Part shown: positions 16,514-25,926 of the stretch, one piece after another
How positions within the stretch are numbered: position 1 is the first letter of the stretch
Layout: each line of letters begins with the position of its first letter
NCBI GenBank assembly: GCA_025465355.1
Contig: JAODNN010000182.1
Location: forward strand, 1 to 52,660
Direction: 5' to 3'
Source of the DNA: Blastococcus sp.
GTDB taxonomy: Bacteria > Actinomycetota > Actinomycetes > Mycobacteriales > Geodermatophilaceae
Length of the DNA: 52,660 nucleotides
Program-made: the position numbers and the translations under genes
Notes under the pieces: model-generated
Told to the model about the DNA's origin: nothing
Databases searched by the model: none
What the model saw: only the letters and a program-made list of their open reading frames with translations

Positions 16514-17266
16514 ATGGCCGCCGGCTCCACCCCATCACCGCTCGCCGTCCACCACCTCGAACGGCTGGCCGCCCGTAGTTGGCGTGGTCTCGAGGAGGAA
16601 TGCCACGGCGACTGGGTGCTGCGCGCGGGTGGTGGGTTCACCGGGCGGGCCAACTCGGCGCTCGTCCTGGGCAGGCCACCGGAGCCGCTGCCGGATGCCG
16701 TGGCGACGGTGACCGCGTGGTACGCCGCCCGCGGGCTTCCGCCCCGCGCACAGGTCCCGATTCCGGGCGGCGAGGCCGCCGACGAAGCGCTGACCGCCGC
16801 CGGCTGGACACGGGACGAGGACGTGCTCGTCCTGACCGCCCCGGTGGACGGATGGGCGGACCCGCACGTCCCGGTCGACCTCGCCCCCACGCCGGACGAC
16901 GCGTGGCTGGCCGGCTATCGCTACCGCGGCACTCCCCTGCCGCCGGCCGCGTACGACGTGCTCGTCAACGCAGACGGACCGGTCTTCGCCTCGCTGCGCC
17001 TGGACCCCGCACCGGCGCCCCTCGCGGCCGTGGCCCGCGGCGTGCTGGTGGACGGCTGGCTGTGCGTCACGGCGGTCACCGTCGACGAGCGGTACCGCCG
17101 CCGGGGGCTGGCGACCGCGGTGATGGCCGGGCTCGGCTCGTGGGCCCGGGCGGACGGCGGGCACTCCTGCGTGCTGCAGGTCGCGTCCTCGAACGGCCCG
17201 GCGCTGGCGCTCTACCGCAGGCTCGGGTTCACCGAGCACCACCGGTACCACTACCGGATCGGCTGA
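16514..17266 (+). CDS. GNAT family N-acetyltransferase
   Basis: This 250-residue protein has the acetyl-CoA binding motif A of GNAT proteins in its C-terminal half, ERYRRRGLATAVMAGLGSWA, followed by [20 protein letters not shown], which is typical of motif B. The N-terminal half (1-120) starts with LERLAARSWRGLEEECHGDW and WVLRAGGGFTGRANS, a pattern seen in two-domain actinobacterial GNATs. The acceptor substrate cannot be deduced. Its 3' end overlaps the convergent membrane protein gene by about 38 bases, so the two transcripts share an antisense stretch. Confidence 0.88.
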   Translation: MAAGSTPSPLAVHHLERLAARSWRGLEEECHGDWVLRAGGGFTGRANSALVLGRPPEPLPDAVATVTAWYAARGLPPRAQVPIPGGEAADEALTAAGWTRDEDVLVLTAPVDGWADPHVPVDLAPTPDDAWLAGYRYRGTPLPPAAYDVLVNADGPVFASLRLDPAPAPLAAVARGVLVDGWLCVTAVTVDERYRRRGLATAVMAGLGSWARADGGHSCVLQVASSNGPALALYRRLGFTEHHRYHYRIG

Positions 17267-17654
17267 CCGGCGGACGGCGGGGCCCGCTCAGGGCCCGGCC
17301 GACGGCGTACGCCGCGGCCACCACGCCCAGCAGGAGGAAGCCGAGGTTCACGACCCCGGTGTCCCCGCCGCCGGCGATGATCAGGTCGCCCTCGGGACGG
17401 CGGATCATCGCCGGGACGACGACGACCAACCAGGCCACGGCGGGCAGGACGGCCAGTGCGCCCGATCCGGTGAGCCGGCGGACGGCCCCCACGATCAGCA
17501 GGTTGCCGACGACGCCGGCGAGGACCGAGAGCGGCACGAGGACCCCGGCCACGCGCAGCGGCAGCCAGAAGACCTCGACCAGCGCCAGCCAGCCCGCCGC
17601 CAGCACGCCGAGTACGGCCCAGACCGCCGTCCGCCAGGGCCGCCACCGGCTCAT
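17229..17654 (-). CDS. small integral membrane protein coupled to mshB
   Basis: This 141-residue protein has four predicted transmembrane helices (about 9-28, 33-55, 66-85 and 99-120) and a basic tail. I recognise no enzymatic motif. The ATG overlaps the mshB stop as ATGA, so it is translationally coupled to mshB. A membrane protein gene directly after mshB is also found in mycobacteria (Rv1171 after Rv1170), which suggests a conserved but uncharacterised partner. It may correspond to the DUF6113 family; I could not verify that. Confidence 0.75.
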   Translation of the reverse strand: MSRWRPWRTAVWAVLGVLAAGWLALVEVFWLPLRVAGVLVPLSVLAGVVGNLLIVGAVRRLTGSGALAVLPAVAWLVVVVPAMIRRPEGDLIIAGGGDTGVVNLGFLLLGVVAAAYAVGRALSGPRRPPVSRSGSGTGGAR

Positions 17655-18544
17655 CCGGAGAGCCCCGCGAAGAGGTCGTCCTCCCAGCCCTCCGGGCCAG
17701 GGCCGGCCGGCCCGCGCTCGCCGGCGACCAGCCGGTAGTACTCGGTGCCGAGCACTTCCTGGCCCAGATTGTTCGACAGCGCGAAGAACGGCCCGTCGAC
17801 GGTGATCTGGGTCGGATAGGCGCGCATCGCCGCGTCCTTGCCGGCCACGAAGGCCCGGCCGTCGACCGCGGCCGCGACGTCCTCGTCGGACACGGCGAAG
17901 GGGATGTCGTCGGCACTCGTGACGCCCTCGAAGAATGACTCCCCGGTCGCCGCGAGCGCGTCGATGCCGCGCTGAAGCACCGAGCGGGGGACGCAGCACC
18001 AGTACACCTTCGCCACGTCCCACGCCGGGCCCAGCTCGGGCCGGTAGGCCGGGTCCGCGGCAGCGGCCGCCGCGCCCATGGCCACGCGGTGGGCCTGGAT
18101 GTGGTCGGGGTGGCCGTAGCCGCCGTTCTCGTCGTAGGTGACCAGCACCTGCGGGCGGACCTCACGGACGACGGCGACCGCCGCGGCGACCGCCTCGTCG
18201 AGGTCGGCGTTCCAGAAGGCGCGCGGGTGCCCGTTGGCCGGCGTCCCCATCATCCCGGAGTCCCGGTAGCGGCCCGGACCGCCGAGGAAGCGGAAGTCGG
18301 TCACGCCGAGCGCGGCCATCGCGGCCCGGAGCTCTCCGATCCGGTAACCGCCGAGCTGGTCGGCCTGGTCGGCGGCCAGCTGAGCCAGCTCGGGCACGAG
18401 GATCTCGCCCTCCTCACCCAGCGTGCAGGTGAGCAGCGTGACGTCGGCACCCTCGGCGACGTAGCGAGCCATCGTGGCCCCGTTGTTGATCGTCTCGTCA
18501 TCAGGGTGGGCATGCACGAGCAGCAGTCGTCGCGAGGATGTCAC
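17651..18544 (-). CDS. mshB: GlcNAc-Ins deacetylase of mycothiol biosynthesis
   Basis: This 297-residue zinc deacetylase of the LmbE-like fold removes acetyl from 1-O-(2-acetamido-2-deoxyglucosyl)-myo-inositol, the second step of mycothiol synthesis. The N-terminal [20 protein letters not shown] holds the metal ligands of AHPDD, and [13 protein letters not shown] supplies the third His. The segment [19 protein letters not shown] separates MshB from the paralogue Mca. GTG 18544 is the start, with GGGAG ahead of it. The upstream region holds a perfect palindrome (18605-18625) and a direct repeat, possible regulatory sites. Confidence 0.92.
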   Translation of the reverse strand: MTSSRRLLLVHAHPDDETINNGATMARYVAEGADVTLLTCTLGEEGEILVPELAQLAADQADQLGGYRIGELRAAMAALGVTDFRFLGGPGRYRDSGMMGTPANGHPRAFWNADLDEAVAAAVAVVREVRPQVLVTYDENGGYGHPDHIQAHRVAMGAAAAAADPAYRPELGPAWDVAKVYWCCVPRSVLQRGIDALAATGESFFEGVTSADDIPFAVSDEDVAAAVDGRAFVAGKDAAMRAYPTQITVDGPFFALSNNLGQEVLGTEYYRLVAGERGPAGPGPEGWEDDLFAGLSG

Positions 18545-18604
18545 CAGGACATTCTCCCCTCCCGGGAAACACGCCCACCGCACCCGTCCCGGTGCCGCCC
18601 ACCG

Positions 18605-18625
18605 ATGATCAGCTGACCTGATCAT
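18605..18625. promoter_or_regulatory. perfect 8-bp inverted repeat upstream of mshB
   Basis: ATGATCAG, five bases (CTGAC), then CTGATCAT form a perfect dyad about 60 bases before the mshB start. Size and symmetry fit a dimeric helix-turn-helix repressor site. No matching regulator gene is adjacent. Confidence 0.45.
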
Positions 18626-18651
18626 GGTGGTTCCTACCTCACGGTCGGCGC

Positions 18652-18682
18652 TGAGCCAGGACGCGTTCCGGTGAGCCAGGAC
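18652..18682. repeat. 11-bp direct repeat upstream of mshB
   Basis: TGAGCCAGGAC occurs at 18652-18662 and again at 18672-18682, with start points 20 bases apart (about two helical turns). It lies between the mshB upstream palindrome and the oppA terminator. Confidence 0.5.
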
Positions 18683-18707
18683 ACCCGGACCGGCACCCGG
18701 CACACAC

Positions 18708-18744
18708 AGAACGGGGGGCCGGCGATCGCCGACCCCCCGCTCTG
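18708..18744 (-). terminator. terminator of the first opp operon
   Basis: CGGGGGG (18712-18718) pairs with CCCCCCG (18733-18739), extended by imperfect pairing of AGA and TCT outside and by CGGC/GCCG inside. It begins about ten bases after the oppA stop on the minus strand and has no T-run, as is common in high-GC actinobacteria. Confidence 0.7.
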
Positions 18745-18753
18745 CGTGCGGTG

Positions 18754-20448
18754 TTACTTGGTGAAGCCGATGTCCTGGTACTTCACCGAGGCGAAGCCCA
18801 GCGCACCGTAGTTCGCCAGCGTCTTCTTGCTCGCGACGATGTCGGGACGCTGGTAGAGGGTGATCGAGTGGACCTCGTCCCAGATCAGCTTGTCGGCCTG
18901 GTTGGCCAGGTCACGCGCCTTCGCCGGGTCCAGCTCGTGCGCGGCGTCGTCGAACAGCTTGTCGATCTGCGCGGAACCGACGCGGGCGTAGTTCTGCTGG
19001 ATCTCGGCGCCCTTGGGCTCGGCGTAGATCGACGAGGAGGAACTGATCGGGAACGGCGTGCCGATCCACGAGAAGACCGTCAGGTCGAAGTTGCCGGGGC
19101 TCACGTACTTGTCGAAGAAGCCGTCGGTCGGGACCGTCTGGATGTTGACCTTGACGCCGACCTTCGCCAGCATGCCCTGCACCAGCTGGGACTCCTGGGC
19201 GCTCGTGGCGACGCCCGACGGGATGACGAAGTTGATCTCGAGGGGCTTGCCGGCCTTGGTGCGCGTTCCGGTGTCGCCCGTCCGGGTCCAGCCGGCAGCC
19301 TGGAGCTGGTCGTTGGCGGCCTTGACGTCCGGCTTGGACAGGGCGCCCGCGTTGTCCTGGTAGCCCTGCTGATTGCGCATGAAGATGTGGTTGTCCAGCT
19401 TGGTGTGGTCGCCACCCAGCGGACCGACCATGGCGTCGGCGATGGTCTGCCGATCGATCGCCTTCGCGATCGCCTGGCGCACATTGACATCACTGAGCAC
19501 CGGCGAGCTGCCGTTGAACGTGATGTGCCGGAAGTTCGGCCCACCCGCGCGCCGGATGTCGACGTTGGCGATGCCCTCGGCTCGCTTGAGGTTGTTGACG
19601 TTGGGGCCGACGTCGATGAAGTCGACCTCGCCGTTGGCCAGGGCGTCGATCTGCGCGTCGAGATCGATGGCGCGGTAGATGATCCGGTCGAGGACGGCCT
19701 TGTCGCCCCACCACTTGGGGTCGCGGGCGAGCGTGATCGTCTTCGCGGTCGTGTCGACCGCCTGGACCATGAACGGGCCGGCCGTCTGCAGGGGCTTGTC
19801 GATCCAGCCCTTGTTGAAGACGTTCGGGTCGTTGTTGGTCGACGCCGGGTACAGCGGGCTGAACAGCGCCTGCCAGTCGGCGTACGGGTTCTTGAAGGTC
19901 ACGACGGCCTGCTTGGCACTGCTGCCCTGCGCCACCGAGGCGACCTGGTCGTACCCGGTGATCGAGGAGACGTTGTACGCCTTGTTGGTGCCGTTGAGGG
20001 CCTTCCACTGCGCGATGAGGTCATCGGCGGTGATCGGCTTGCCGTCGGACCAGGCCGCCTTGGGGTTGATGTCGTACGTGACGGTCTGCGGGCTCTTGCT
20101 GGTGAGCTCGATCTTGGTGAAGTAGTCCGTGTTGACCTTCAGCGACGCGTCGGCCGTGGAGTCGAAGGCGGCGGGCAGCAGCGCGCTCACGATCTGGAAG
20201 TTGTCCTGGAGCGTGCCGTCGAGCTCGTTGTAGTTGTAGTTCGCCGGCAGCTGGCCGACCGCCCAGCGCAGGTCACCGCCCTGCGTCAGCTTCGACCGGT
20301 CGACCGGGTTGATCTGGTTCGTCGTGGCTGACGCGACAGTTCCCTTACCGCCGTCGTTGGAGCCGGAACCGCCACCGCAACCGGTCAGCACCAGGGCTGC
20401 GGTCGCAGTGAGCGCGGCGGCTGCACTGAGTGGGCGAAGTCGTCTCAA
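18754..20448 (-). CDS. oppA: oligopeptide ABC transporter substrate-binding lipoprotein (first system)
   Basis: This 564-residue extracytoplasmic lipoprotein belongs to the SBP_bac_5 family. The signal peptide is a short basic start (LRRLRP), a hydrophobic stretch and the lipobox LTGC, with Cys as the lipidated residue, followed by a Gly/Ser linker. Family features include [20 protein letters not shown] and [21 protein letters not shown] chose TTG 20448 because GGAG lies seven bases before it and it gives a standard signal peptide; GTG 20529 would add a long polar N-terminus. It is the last gene of a B-C-D-A operon, the order I recall for the M. tuberculosis oppBCDA locus, and ends in a strong hairpin. 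The ligand is inferred to be peptide. Confidence 0.88.
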   Translation of the reverse strand: MRRLRPLSAAAALTATAALVLTGCGGGSGSNDGGKGTVASATTNQINPVDRSKLTQGGDLRWAVGQLPANYNYNELDGTLQDNFQIVSALLPAAFDSTADASLKVNTDYFTKIELTSKSPQTVTYDINPKAAWSDGKPITADDLIAQWKALNGTNKAYNVSSITGYDQVASVAQGSSAKQAVVTFKNPYADWQALFSPLYPASTNNDPNVFNKGWIDKPLQTAGPFMVQAVDTTAKTITLARDPKWWGDKAVLDRIIYRAIDLDAQIDALANGEVDFIDVGPNVNNLKRAEGIANVDIRRAGGPNFRHITFNGSSPVLSDVNVRQAIAKAIDRQTIADAMVGPLGGDHTKLDNHIFMRNQQGYQDNAGALSKPDVKAANDQLQAAGWTRTGDTGTRTKAGKPLEINFVIPSGVATSAQESQLVQGMLAKVGVKVNIQTVPTDGFFDKYVSPGNFDLTVFSWIGTPFPISSSSSIYAEPKGAEIQQNYARVGSAQIDKLFDDAAHELDPAKARDLANQADKLIWDEVHSITLYQRPDIVASKKTLANYGALGFASVKYQDIGFTK

Positions 20449-20581
20449 GAGGTTGCTCCATGGTGTGTGGCGGCGCCCCGGATCATGAGGCGAGCGGCCG
20501 ATTGCCTCGGACTTTCGGAGAGTAGGCACGTGACGTACGAATTGTTGTCACGCACCTATAACGATCGCTGACCAAATCGAA

Positions 20582-22687
20582 CTATGCACCCGGCAGAACT
20601 TGTCGTTCCCGCGCCCAGTGGCAAGCCGACGCAAGATCTCCACCTCGGGATTCCAGCTGCGGATCGACGTCGATGCAGAGCTGCTGCTGGTCCGACGGCA
20701 GTTCGGCAAAGAGCGGGCAGCGGGACCGGAACCGGCAGCCCGACGGCAGGTTGGCAGGGCTGGGCAGGTCCCCGTGGACCAGGATGCGGGTGCGCTGCCG
20801 CTCGGCGACCGGGTCGGGAATGGGGACGGCGGACAGCAGGGCCTGGGTATAGGGGTGCGTGGGCCGCTCGAAGACGTGCCCGGCGGCACCGACCTCCACC
20901 AGCCGGCCGAGGTACATCACCGCCACGCGGTCGGCGATGTGCCGGACGACGGACAGGTCGTGCGCCACGAACAGGTACGACAGGCCGAGGCGGACCTTGA
21001 GGTCCTCCAGCAGGTTCAGCACACCGGCCTGGATCGACACGTCCAGCGCTGACACCGGCTCGTCGAGCACCAGCAGCTTCGGTTCGAGCGCGAGCGCGCG
21101 CGCGATGCCGATCCGCTGCCGCTGCCCGCCGGAGAAGTCGGCCGGGTATCGGTTGGCATGCTCCGGGCTCAGCCCGACGAGCGACAGCAGCTCCCGCACC
21201 CGCGCCCGCCGCTTGTCCGCCGGGACCCCGAAGGACCGCAGCGGCTCGTCGATGAGGTCCCCGACCGGGAGCCGGGGGTCCAGCGAAGCCATCGGGTCCT
21301 GGAAGACGACCTGCACGTCCCGGCGCAGTTGCTTGCGCTGCTGGCTGTTGAGCGAGCCCACGTCCTGCCCGAGGACGACGACCGACCCCTGTTCGGGCGG
21401 AGTGAGCTCGAGGATCTGCATGATCGTCGTCGTCTTGCCGCACCCGGACTCGCCGACCAGCCCGAGCGCCTCGCCCTCACGGATGTCGAAGCTGATCCCG
21501 TCGACGGCGGTGATCGTGCCGATCTTGCGGCGCAGGACGGCGCCCTTGGTGATGGCGTACCGCTTGGCCAGGTTGTCGACCTGGAGCACCGCCGTCCGCT
21601 GCTCGCGGGGCAGCTCCTCGCGGAGGGTGGCGATCTCCGGGAGCGGGAAGACCGGGGCGCCGTGGATGCGGCCGAGCTCGATCTCCTCGCTCCGGTGACA
21701 GGCCGCCCACCTGCCGCCGCCGGCGGTCGGCTCGAGGTCGGGCTCGACCGTCTCGCAGAGCGAGATCCGGACCGGACAGCGCGCCACGAACGGGCAGCCC
21801 TTCGGCAGCCGGGCGACGTTCGGGGGCGAGCCCTCGATCGGGGTGAGCGGCTGGCCGGGCCGGTCCAGCCGGGGGACCGAGCCCAGCAGCCCGATCGTGT
21901 AGGGCATCCGCGGGTCGGCGTACACCGGTTCGACCCGCCCGCTCTCCACGGCCTTGCCGGCGTACATCACCAGGATCCGGTCGGCGATCCCGGCGACCAC
22001 GCCCAGGTCGTGGGTGATCATGATGGTCGCCGCGTTGGTGATCTCGCGCGCCGTGTCGAGCAGCTCCAGCACCTGCGCCTGGATGGTCACGTCGAGTGCG
22101 GTCGTCGGCTCGTCGGCGATCAGGACGTCGGGGTCGTTGGCGATGGACATCGCGATCATGACCCGCTGCCGCATGCCGCCGGAGAACTCGTGCGGGTACG
22201 CCTTGGCCCGCTGGGCCGCGTTCGGGATGCCGACCGCGTCCAGCAGCTCGACCGCGCGCGTGAACGCGTCCGCCTTCGACGCCCCCTGGTGGATCATCAC
22301 CGTCTCGGCGATCTGGTCGCCGATCGAGTACACCGGGGTGAGCGCGGACAACGGGTCCTGGAAGATCATCGCGATCTTTCGCCCGCGGATCCTGGCGAGC
22401 TCCCGGTCGGACAGTCCGAGCAGGTCCCGCCCGCGCAGGCGCACCGAGCCGGTCACCCGTGCCGTCGCCGGCAGCAGGCCCATCACGGCCAACGACGAGA
22501 CCGACTTGCCCGAACCCGACTCACCAACGATGCCCAGCACCTCGCCAGGCGTCAGCGCATAGCTCACTCCGCGGACGGCGGGGACGGGACCGTCCTCCCC
22601 CTGGAACTCGACGGTGAGGTCGCGAACCTCGAGCAGCGGCGCGTCGGCGCCCGCCCGTTCGGTCGTCGACTGTGCCTGGGTGGTCAC
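20582..22687 (-). CDS. oppD: oligopeptide ABC transporter, double ATP-binding subunit (first system)
   Basis: This 701-residue protein contains two complete ABC ATPase domains (about 18-275 and 350-610), equivalent to fused OppD and OppF. NBD1 has GESGSGKS, signature FSGGMRQR and Walker B LIADEPT. NBD2 has GESGCGKT, FSGGQRQR and LVLDEP. Each is followed by an oligopeptide-type C-terminal extension with four cysteines: GCPFVARC, then a Cys after six residues, then WAACHR in the first; GCRFRSRC, then QQLC, then SACHW in the second. Such cysteines bind an iron-sulfur cluster in OppD of M. tuberculosis as reported. The GTG start overlaps the oppC stop (GTGA). Confidence 0.92.
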   Translation of the reverse strand: MTTQAQSTTERAGADAPLLEVRDLTVEFQGEDGPVPAVRGVSYALTPGEVLGIVGESGSGKSVSSLAVMGLLPATARVTGSVRLRGRDLLGLSDRELARIRGRKIAMIFQDPLSALTPVYSIGDQIAETVMIHQGASKADAFTRAVELLDAVGIPNAAQRAKAYPHEFSGGMRQRVMIAMSIANDPDVLIADEPTTALDVTIQAQVLELLDTAREITNAATIMITHDLGVVAGIADRILVMYAGKAVESGRVEPVYADPRMPYTIGLLGSVPRLDRPGQPLTPIEGSPPNVARLPKGCPFVARCPVRISLCETVEPDLEPTAGGGRWAACHRSEEIELGRIHGAPVFPLPEIATLREELPREQRTAVLQVDNLAKRYAITKGAVLRRKIGTITAVDGISFDIREGEALGLVGESGCGKTTTIMQILELTPPEQGSVVVLGQDVGSLNSQQRKQLRRDVQVVFQDPMASLDPRLPVGDLIDEPLRSFGVPADKRRARVRELLSLVGLSPEHANRYPADFSGGQRQRIGIARALALEPKLLVLDEPVSALDVSIQAGVLNLLEDLKVRLGLSYLFVAHDLSVVRHIADRVAVMYLGRLVEVGAAGHVFERPTHPYTQALLSAVPIPDPVAERQRTRILVHGDLPSPANLPSGCRFRSRCPLFAELPSDQQQLCIDVDPQLESRGGDLASACHWARERQVLPGA

Positions 22688-23646
22688 CGGCCGCCTCCTG
22701 CGCGCTTGGACGACGGGTCGAGCGCGTCCCGCAGGCCGTCGCCGAACACGCTCACCGCCAGGGTGGTCAGCACCAGCAATCCGCCGGAGAACATGAACAG
22801 CCACGGGAAGGTGAAGGCCGACTGCGTCCCGTCGGCGATCAGCGTCCCGAGCGAGACGTCCGGTGGCTTGACGCCGAAGCCGAAGTAGGACAGCCCCGAC
22901 TCGGCGATGATCGCGGTCGCGACGGCGATGGTGGCGTCGATGATCAGCAGCGAGGACATGTTCGGGATCAGGTGCCGGAAGATGATCCCGGCCGAGGAGA
23001 CCCCGGAGTAACGGGCCGCGAGCACGAACTCCCGCTCCCGCAGGCTCAGCGTCATGCCCCGGATGATGCGGGCGGTGATCATCCAGCCGAACAACGCGAT
23101 CAGCAGCACCAGCACGATCCAGCCGGCGTCCTTCACGTTGCGCATCATGATCGCGATGATCAGGAACGACGGGATGACCAGCAGCAGGTCCACGATCCAC
23201 ATGAGCGCGCGGTCGACCCAGCCGCCGAAGTAGCCGGCGACGGAACCCACGACGGCCGCGAGTCCGGTGGAGATCAGCGCGACCAGCAGGCCGATCAGCA
23301 GCGACTTCTGCAGCCCGCGCATGGTCTGCGCGAAGACGTCGCCGCCGATCTGGGTGGTGCCGAACCAGTGGGTCGCCGACGGCGGTGACAGGAAAGAGGT
23401 GAAGTCCTGGCCCTCGTAGTCCCAGCCGGTGATCGCCTTGTAGACGGTCGGGCCGAGGAAGGCGCTCACGAACAACAGCAGGAGGACGACCAGCGCCGCC
23501 ATCGCGGCGCGGTTGCGCCGCAGCCGGCGGAGCACGAGCTGGCGGCGTCCCCGGACGACGACGTCCGGCCCCTCGGGGACCTCGCCCGGGAGGTCGGACA
23601 TCGAGACGTCGTCGGCGATCAGCAGGGGGTCTGCAGGCAGCGACAT
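22684..23646 (-). CDS. oppC: oligopeptide ABC transporter permease (OppC type, first system)
   Basis: This 320-residue inner-membrane permease has six predicted helices and an N-terminal OppC_N-type extension before the first helix (LRRNRAAMAALVVLLLLFVS). The EAA loop near residues 210-230, REREFVLAARYSGVSSAGII followed by FRHLIPN, is the docking site for the ATPase. The terminal helices include GLLVLTTLAVSVFGDGLRDA and the usual ending ALDPSSK. It lies 21 bases after oppB and overlaps oppD by four bases, so it belongs to a single transcription unit. Confidence 0.92.
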   Translation of the reverse strand: MSLPADPLLIADDVSMSDLPGEVPEGPDVVVRGRRQLVLRRLRRNRAAMAALVVLLLLFVSAFLGPTVYKAITGWDYEGQDFTSFLSPPSATHWFGTTQIGGDVFAQTMRGLQKSLLIGLLVALISTGLAAVVGSVAGYFGGWVDRALMWIVDLLLVIPSFLIIAIMMRNVKDAGWIVLVLLIALFGWMITARIIRGMTLSLREREFVLAARYSGVSSAGIIFRHLIPNMSSLLIIDATIAVATAIIAESGLSYFGFGVKPPDVSLGTLIADGTQSAFTFPWLFMFSGGLLVLTTLAVSVFGDGLRDALDPSSKRAGGGR

Positions 23647-23667
23647 GTCAGTTCCTTCCCCGGCCGC

Positions 23668-24651
23668 TCACGAAACCCGCACGCGCGGGTCCAGGACGGC
23701 ATAGATCACGTCGGACAAGAAGCCGGACAAGAGGATGAAGACGGCCGTGAACATGGCGACCGTCGCGGTGACGTTGATGTCGTTGTTCGTGATGGAGTCG
23801 ACCAGCCACTCACCCATGCCGTGCCAGGCGAAGATCTTCTCGGTGAACGTGGCCCCCACGACCAACGTGCCGAACGAGTAGGCGAGCAGCGTCGCCATCG
23901 GGATGAGCGCGGTCCGCAGCCCGTGTTTGAACAGCGCTCGTCGTCGGGTGAGGCCCTTCGCCTGGGCCGTCCGCAGGAAGTCGCTGCCCATCACGTCGAG
24001 CATCGAGTTGCGCTGGTACCGGGAGAAGTAGGCGATCTGGGCGAGCGCGATCGAGAGGGTGGGCAGGACGAGGTGGTTGACCTGGTCCCACGCGGAGCCC
24101 AGGAAGCCGGCGTCGAGTCCGGGCGTCGCGTAGCCCACGTAGTTGAGCAGCGTGGTGCCGGCCGCGTCGTTGACCGTGAGCGCCCCGAACTTCAGCAGCA
24201 CCGCGGTGAAGAACACCGGCGTGGCGATGAAGAAGAAGGAGAAGGCGGTGAAGAACCTATCGGTGAGGCGATACTGCTTCACCGCGCTGACCACCCCGAC
24301 GAGGACGCCGAGCACCGCGCCGAGGATCGAGCCGATCAGCAGCAGGCGCAGGCTCACGAGGGCGCGCGCGCCGAGCTCGGCGTTGATGCTGCCGCCAGTG
24401 ACGGTCTTGCCGAAGTCGCCGTGCAGGACGCCGCCGATCCAGTGCACGTACCGCCCCACAAGCGGGTCCTTGTCGTTCACTCCGTACGCGGTCAGCGTCG
24501 AGTCGACGACGGCCGCCGGGGGCGGCGGGTTGCGCCCCTCGTACCGCGCCCGGGGATGCAGCGCCAACGACGCGATCATGTAGGCCATGGTCGTCGCGAC
24601 GACGATGAGCACCGCGTAGTTCGCCAGACGCTTGAGCAGGAACCGCCCCAC
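23668..24651 (-). CDS. oppB: oligopeptide ABC transporter permease (OppB type, first system)
   Basis: This 327-residue permease starts with FLLKRLANYAVLIVVATTMA, the standard first helix of DppB/OppB proteins. It shows the EAA loop LRTAQAKGLTRRRALFKHGL and ends with the family tail SDVIYAVLDPRVRV. GTG 24651 is preceded by GAGGT at a good distance. Its upstream region is cut by the IS481 element: only about 168 bases of native sequence remain between the start codon and the insertion. That stretch holds the palindrome GTGCGCGCAC and an interrupted repeat CCGAT/ATCGG (about 24791). Any read-through from the second opp operon now has to pass the insertion. Confidence 0.92.
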   Translation of the reverse strand: MGRFLLKRLANYAVLIVVATTMAYMIASLALHPRARYEGRNPPPPAAVVDSTLTAYGVNDKDPLVGRYVHWIGGVLHGDFGKTVTGGSINAELGARALVSLRLLLIGSILGAVLGVLVGVVSAVKQYRLTDRFFTAFSFFFIATPVFFTAVLLKFGALTVNDAAGTTLLNYVGYATPGLDAGFLGSAWDQVNHLVLPTLSIALAQIAYFSRYQRNSMLDVMGSDFLRTAQAKGLTRRRALFKHGLRTALIPMATLLAYSFGTLVVGATFTEKIFAWHGMGEWLVDSITNNDINVTATVAMFTAVFILLSGFLSDVIYAVLDPRVRVS

Positions 24652-24673
24652 GGATACCTCCGCTCGGTGGAAC

Positions 24674-25804
24674 TCAGGAGCCGGGAAGTCCCGGCCGGGG
24701 AAGCCGGGCCATTGTGTCCCGCGGGGAAACGGCTGTCCCGTGGGCGGTCAGCCCACGTCCGTCGGCACCCCCGTGCGCGCACAGTCTCACCGATGTCGGC
24801 ATCGGTACCCGTCCGACAGTGTATTGACCAGCACCGTTGTTGACGGTGACCCGGCTGATCGGTGGGTGTCCACCGAGCGCGGTGTGGGTGCGGTGATGGT
24901 TGTAGAGGTGCAGCCAGTCGGGCAAGGCCGCGGCCCGCTCGGCTGAGTTGTCGAAGGGCCGGACGTAGGCCCATTCCTCGGCCAGGGTGCGGTTGAACCG
25001 CTCCGCCTTGCCGTTGGTCTGCGGTCGGTAGACGCGGGTGAACCGGGCCTGAGCGCCGGTGTCGGCCAGTGCCTGCCGCCAGGCGTGGCTGACCCGGTAG
25101 GCCTTGGCGTTGTCGGTCATCACCCGTTCGATGTGGCCGATGCCCTGTCCGGCGAACCAAGCGACGGCCGCTCGTAGGAAGTCGGCGCAGGTCGCCGCGG
25201 TCTCGTCGGGGTGAATCTCGGCGTAGGCCAGTCGGCTGTGGTCGTCGATCGCGCAGTGCACGTAGTCGTAGCCGACTCGGCGCCCGGCCCGGTTCTCGCT
25301 GCGGGTGTGGTTCTGTGCTGCGGATCCTTGGCCGTGGGCCCACCAGCCGCCGCCGGGTCGGATGGCGCCGAGCTTCTTGACGTCGACGTGCACGAGCTCG
25401 CCGGGTCGGGCGCGTTCGTAGCGGCGGACCAGCTGCCCGGTCGGGCGGTCCAGCCAGGCGAGGCGGTGCATGCCGTGCCGGCGGAGCACGGCGTGCACCG
25501 TGGAGGGCGCCAGCCCGAGTAGCGGGCCGATCCGCGCCGGACCGAGCTTGCGGGCGGCCCGTAGCGCCAGGACCTCGGCCTCGAGCGCGGCCGACGTCTT
25601 GCCCGGCAACCGGTGAGCCCGGCTCGGCCGGTCGAGAAGACCTGTCGGCCCTTCGGCCCGCCAGCGGGCGAGCCACTTGTAGCCGGTGGCCCGGGAGACA
25701 TTGAGCTCGATCACGACGTGGGCGACCGGTCGGCCGAGGTCGACGACGCGGCGGACCAACTCGGCGCGGCCGTGGACGGTCAGACGGGCATTAGCGTGGG
25801 ACAC
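24674..25804 (-). CDS. IS481-family transposase
   Basis: This 376-residue DDE transposase has an N-terminal helix-turn-helix (MSHANARLTVHGRAELVRRV, then VIELNVSRATGYKWLARWRA) and an rve integrase core. Visible catalytic residues are the Asp in VHVDVKKLGAI, the Asp in VMTDNAKAY and the Glu in NGKAERFNRTL. The start is taken at GTG 25804, matching family members; an in-frame GTG 15 bases upstream is an alternative. The reading frame does not stop inside the element: it passes through the left end at 24820 and gains about 47 host-encoded residues before the stop at 24674. The catalytic core is not affected. Confidence 0.93.
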   Translation of the reverse strand: MSHANARLTVHGRAELVRRVVDLGRPVAHVVIELNVSRATGYKWLARWRAEGPTGLLDRPSRAHRLPGKTSAALEAEVLALRAARKLGPARIGPLLGLAPSTVHAVLRRHGMHRLAWLDRPTGQLVRRYERARPGELVHVDVKKLGAIRPGGGWWAHGQGSAAQNHTRSENRAGRRVGYDYVHCAIDDHSRLAYAEIHPDETAATCADFLRAAVAWFAGQGIGHIERVMTDNAKAYRVSHAWRQALADTGAQARFTRVYRPQTNGKAERFNRTLAEEWAYVRPFDNSAERAAALPDWLHLYNHHRTHTALGGHPPISRVTVNNGAGQYTVGRVPMPTSVRLCAHGGADGRGLTAHGTAVSPRDTMARLPRPGLPGS

Positions 25805-25915
25805 AGGACCTCCGGGCACTCAGGCGTGGCGTCAGCACCCACACCTTCGCCCGGAGGTCTCCTCGTTGGATCAGCCTGCTGCGCTGTCAACAACGCTCAT
25901 GGTCACTACAGACAG
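24815..25915 (-). mobile_element. IS481-family insertion sequence with 5-bp target duplication
   Basis: The element spans 24820-25910 (1091 bp). Its ends are imperfect inverted repeats of about 43 bp. Both read TGTA-TGACCA from outside in and share CGTTGTTGAC and GGCTGATC, with one single-base offset between these blocks. The direct duplication GACAG flanks it at 24815-24819 and 25911-25915, showing a clean transposition event. It inserted 11 bases after the end of the second opp system (last gene ends at 25927) and 168 bases before oppB of the first. The intact ends and open transposase suggest a recent and possibly still mobile insertion. Confidence 0.92.
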
Positions 25916-25926
25916 GCGGGACCGGG

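Noticed and set aside
18751-20331. Plus-strand frame opposite oppA
   Set aside because: Repeated Val/Asp/Gly/Leu composition from codon complement; antisense to a clear lipoprotein gene.
20449-20581. Separate promoter for oppA of the first system
   Set aside because: The gap has AT-richer stretches such as GTTATAGG, but no -35/-10 pair with acceptable spacing could be assigned.
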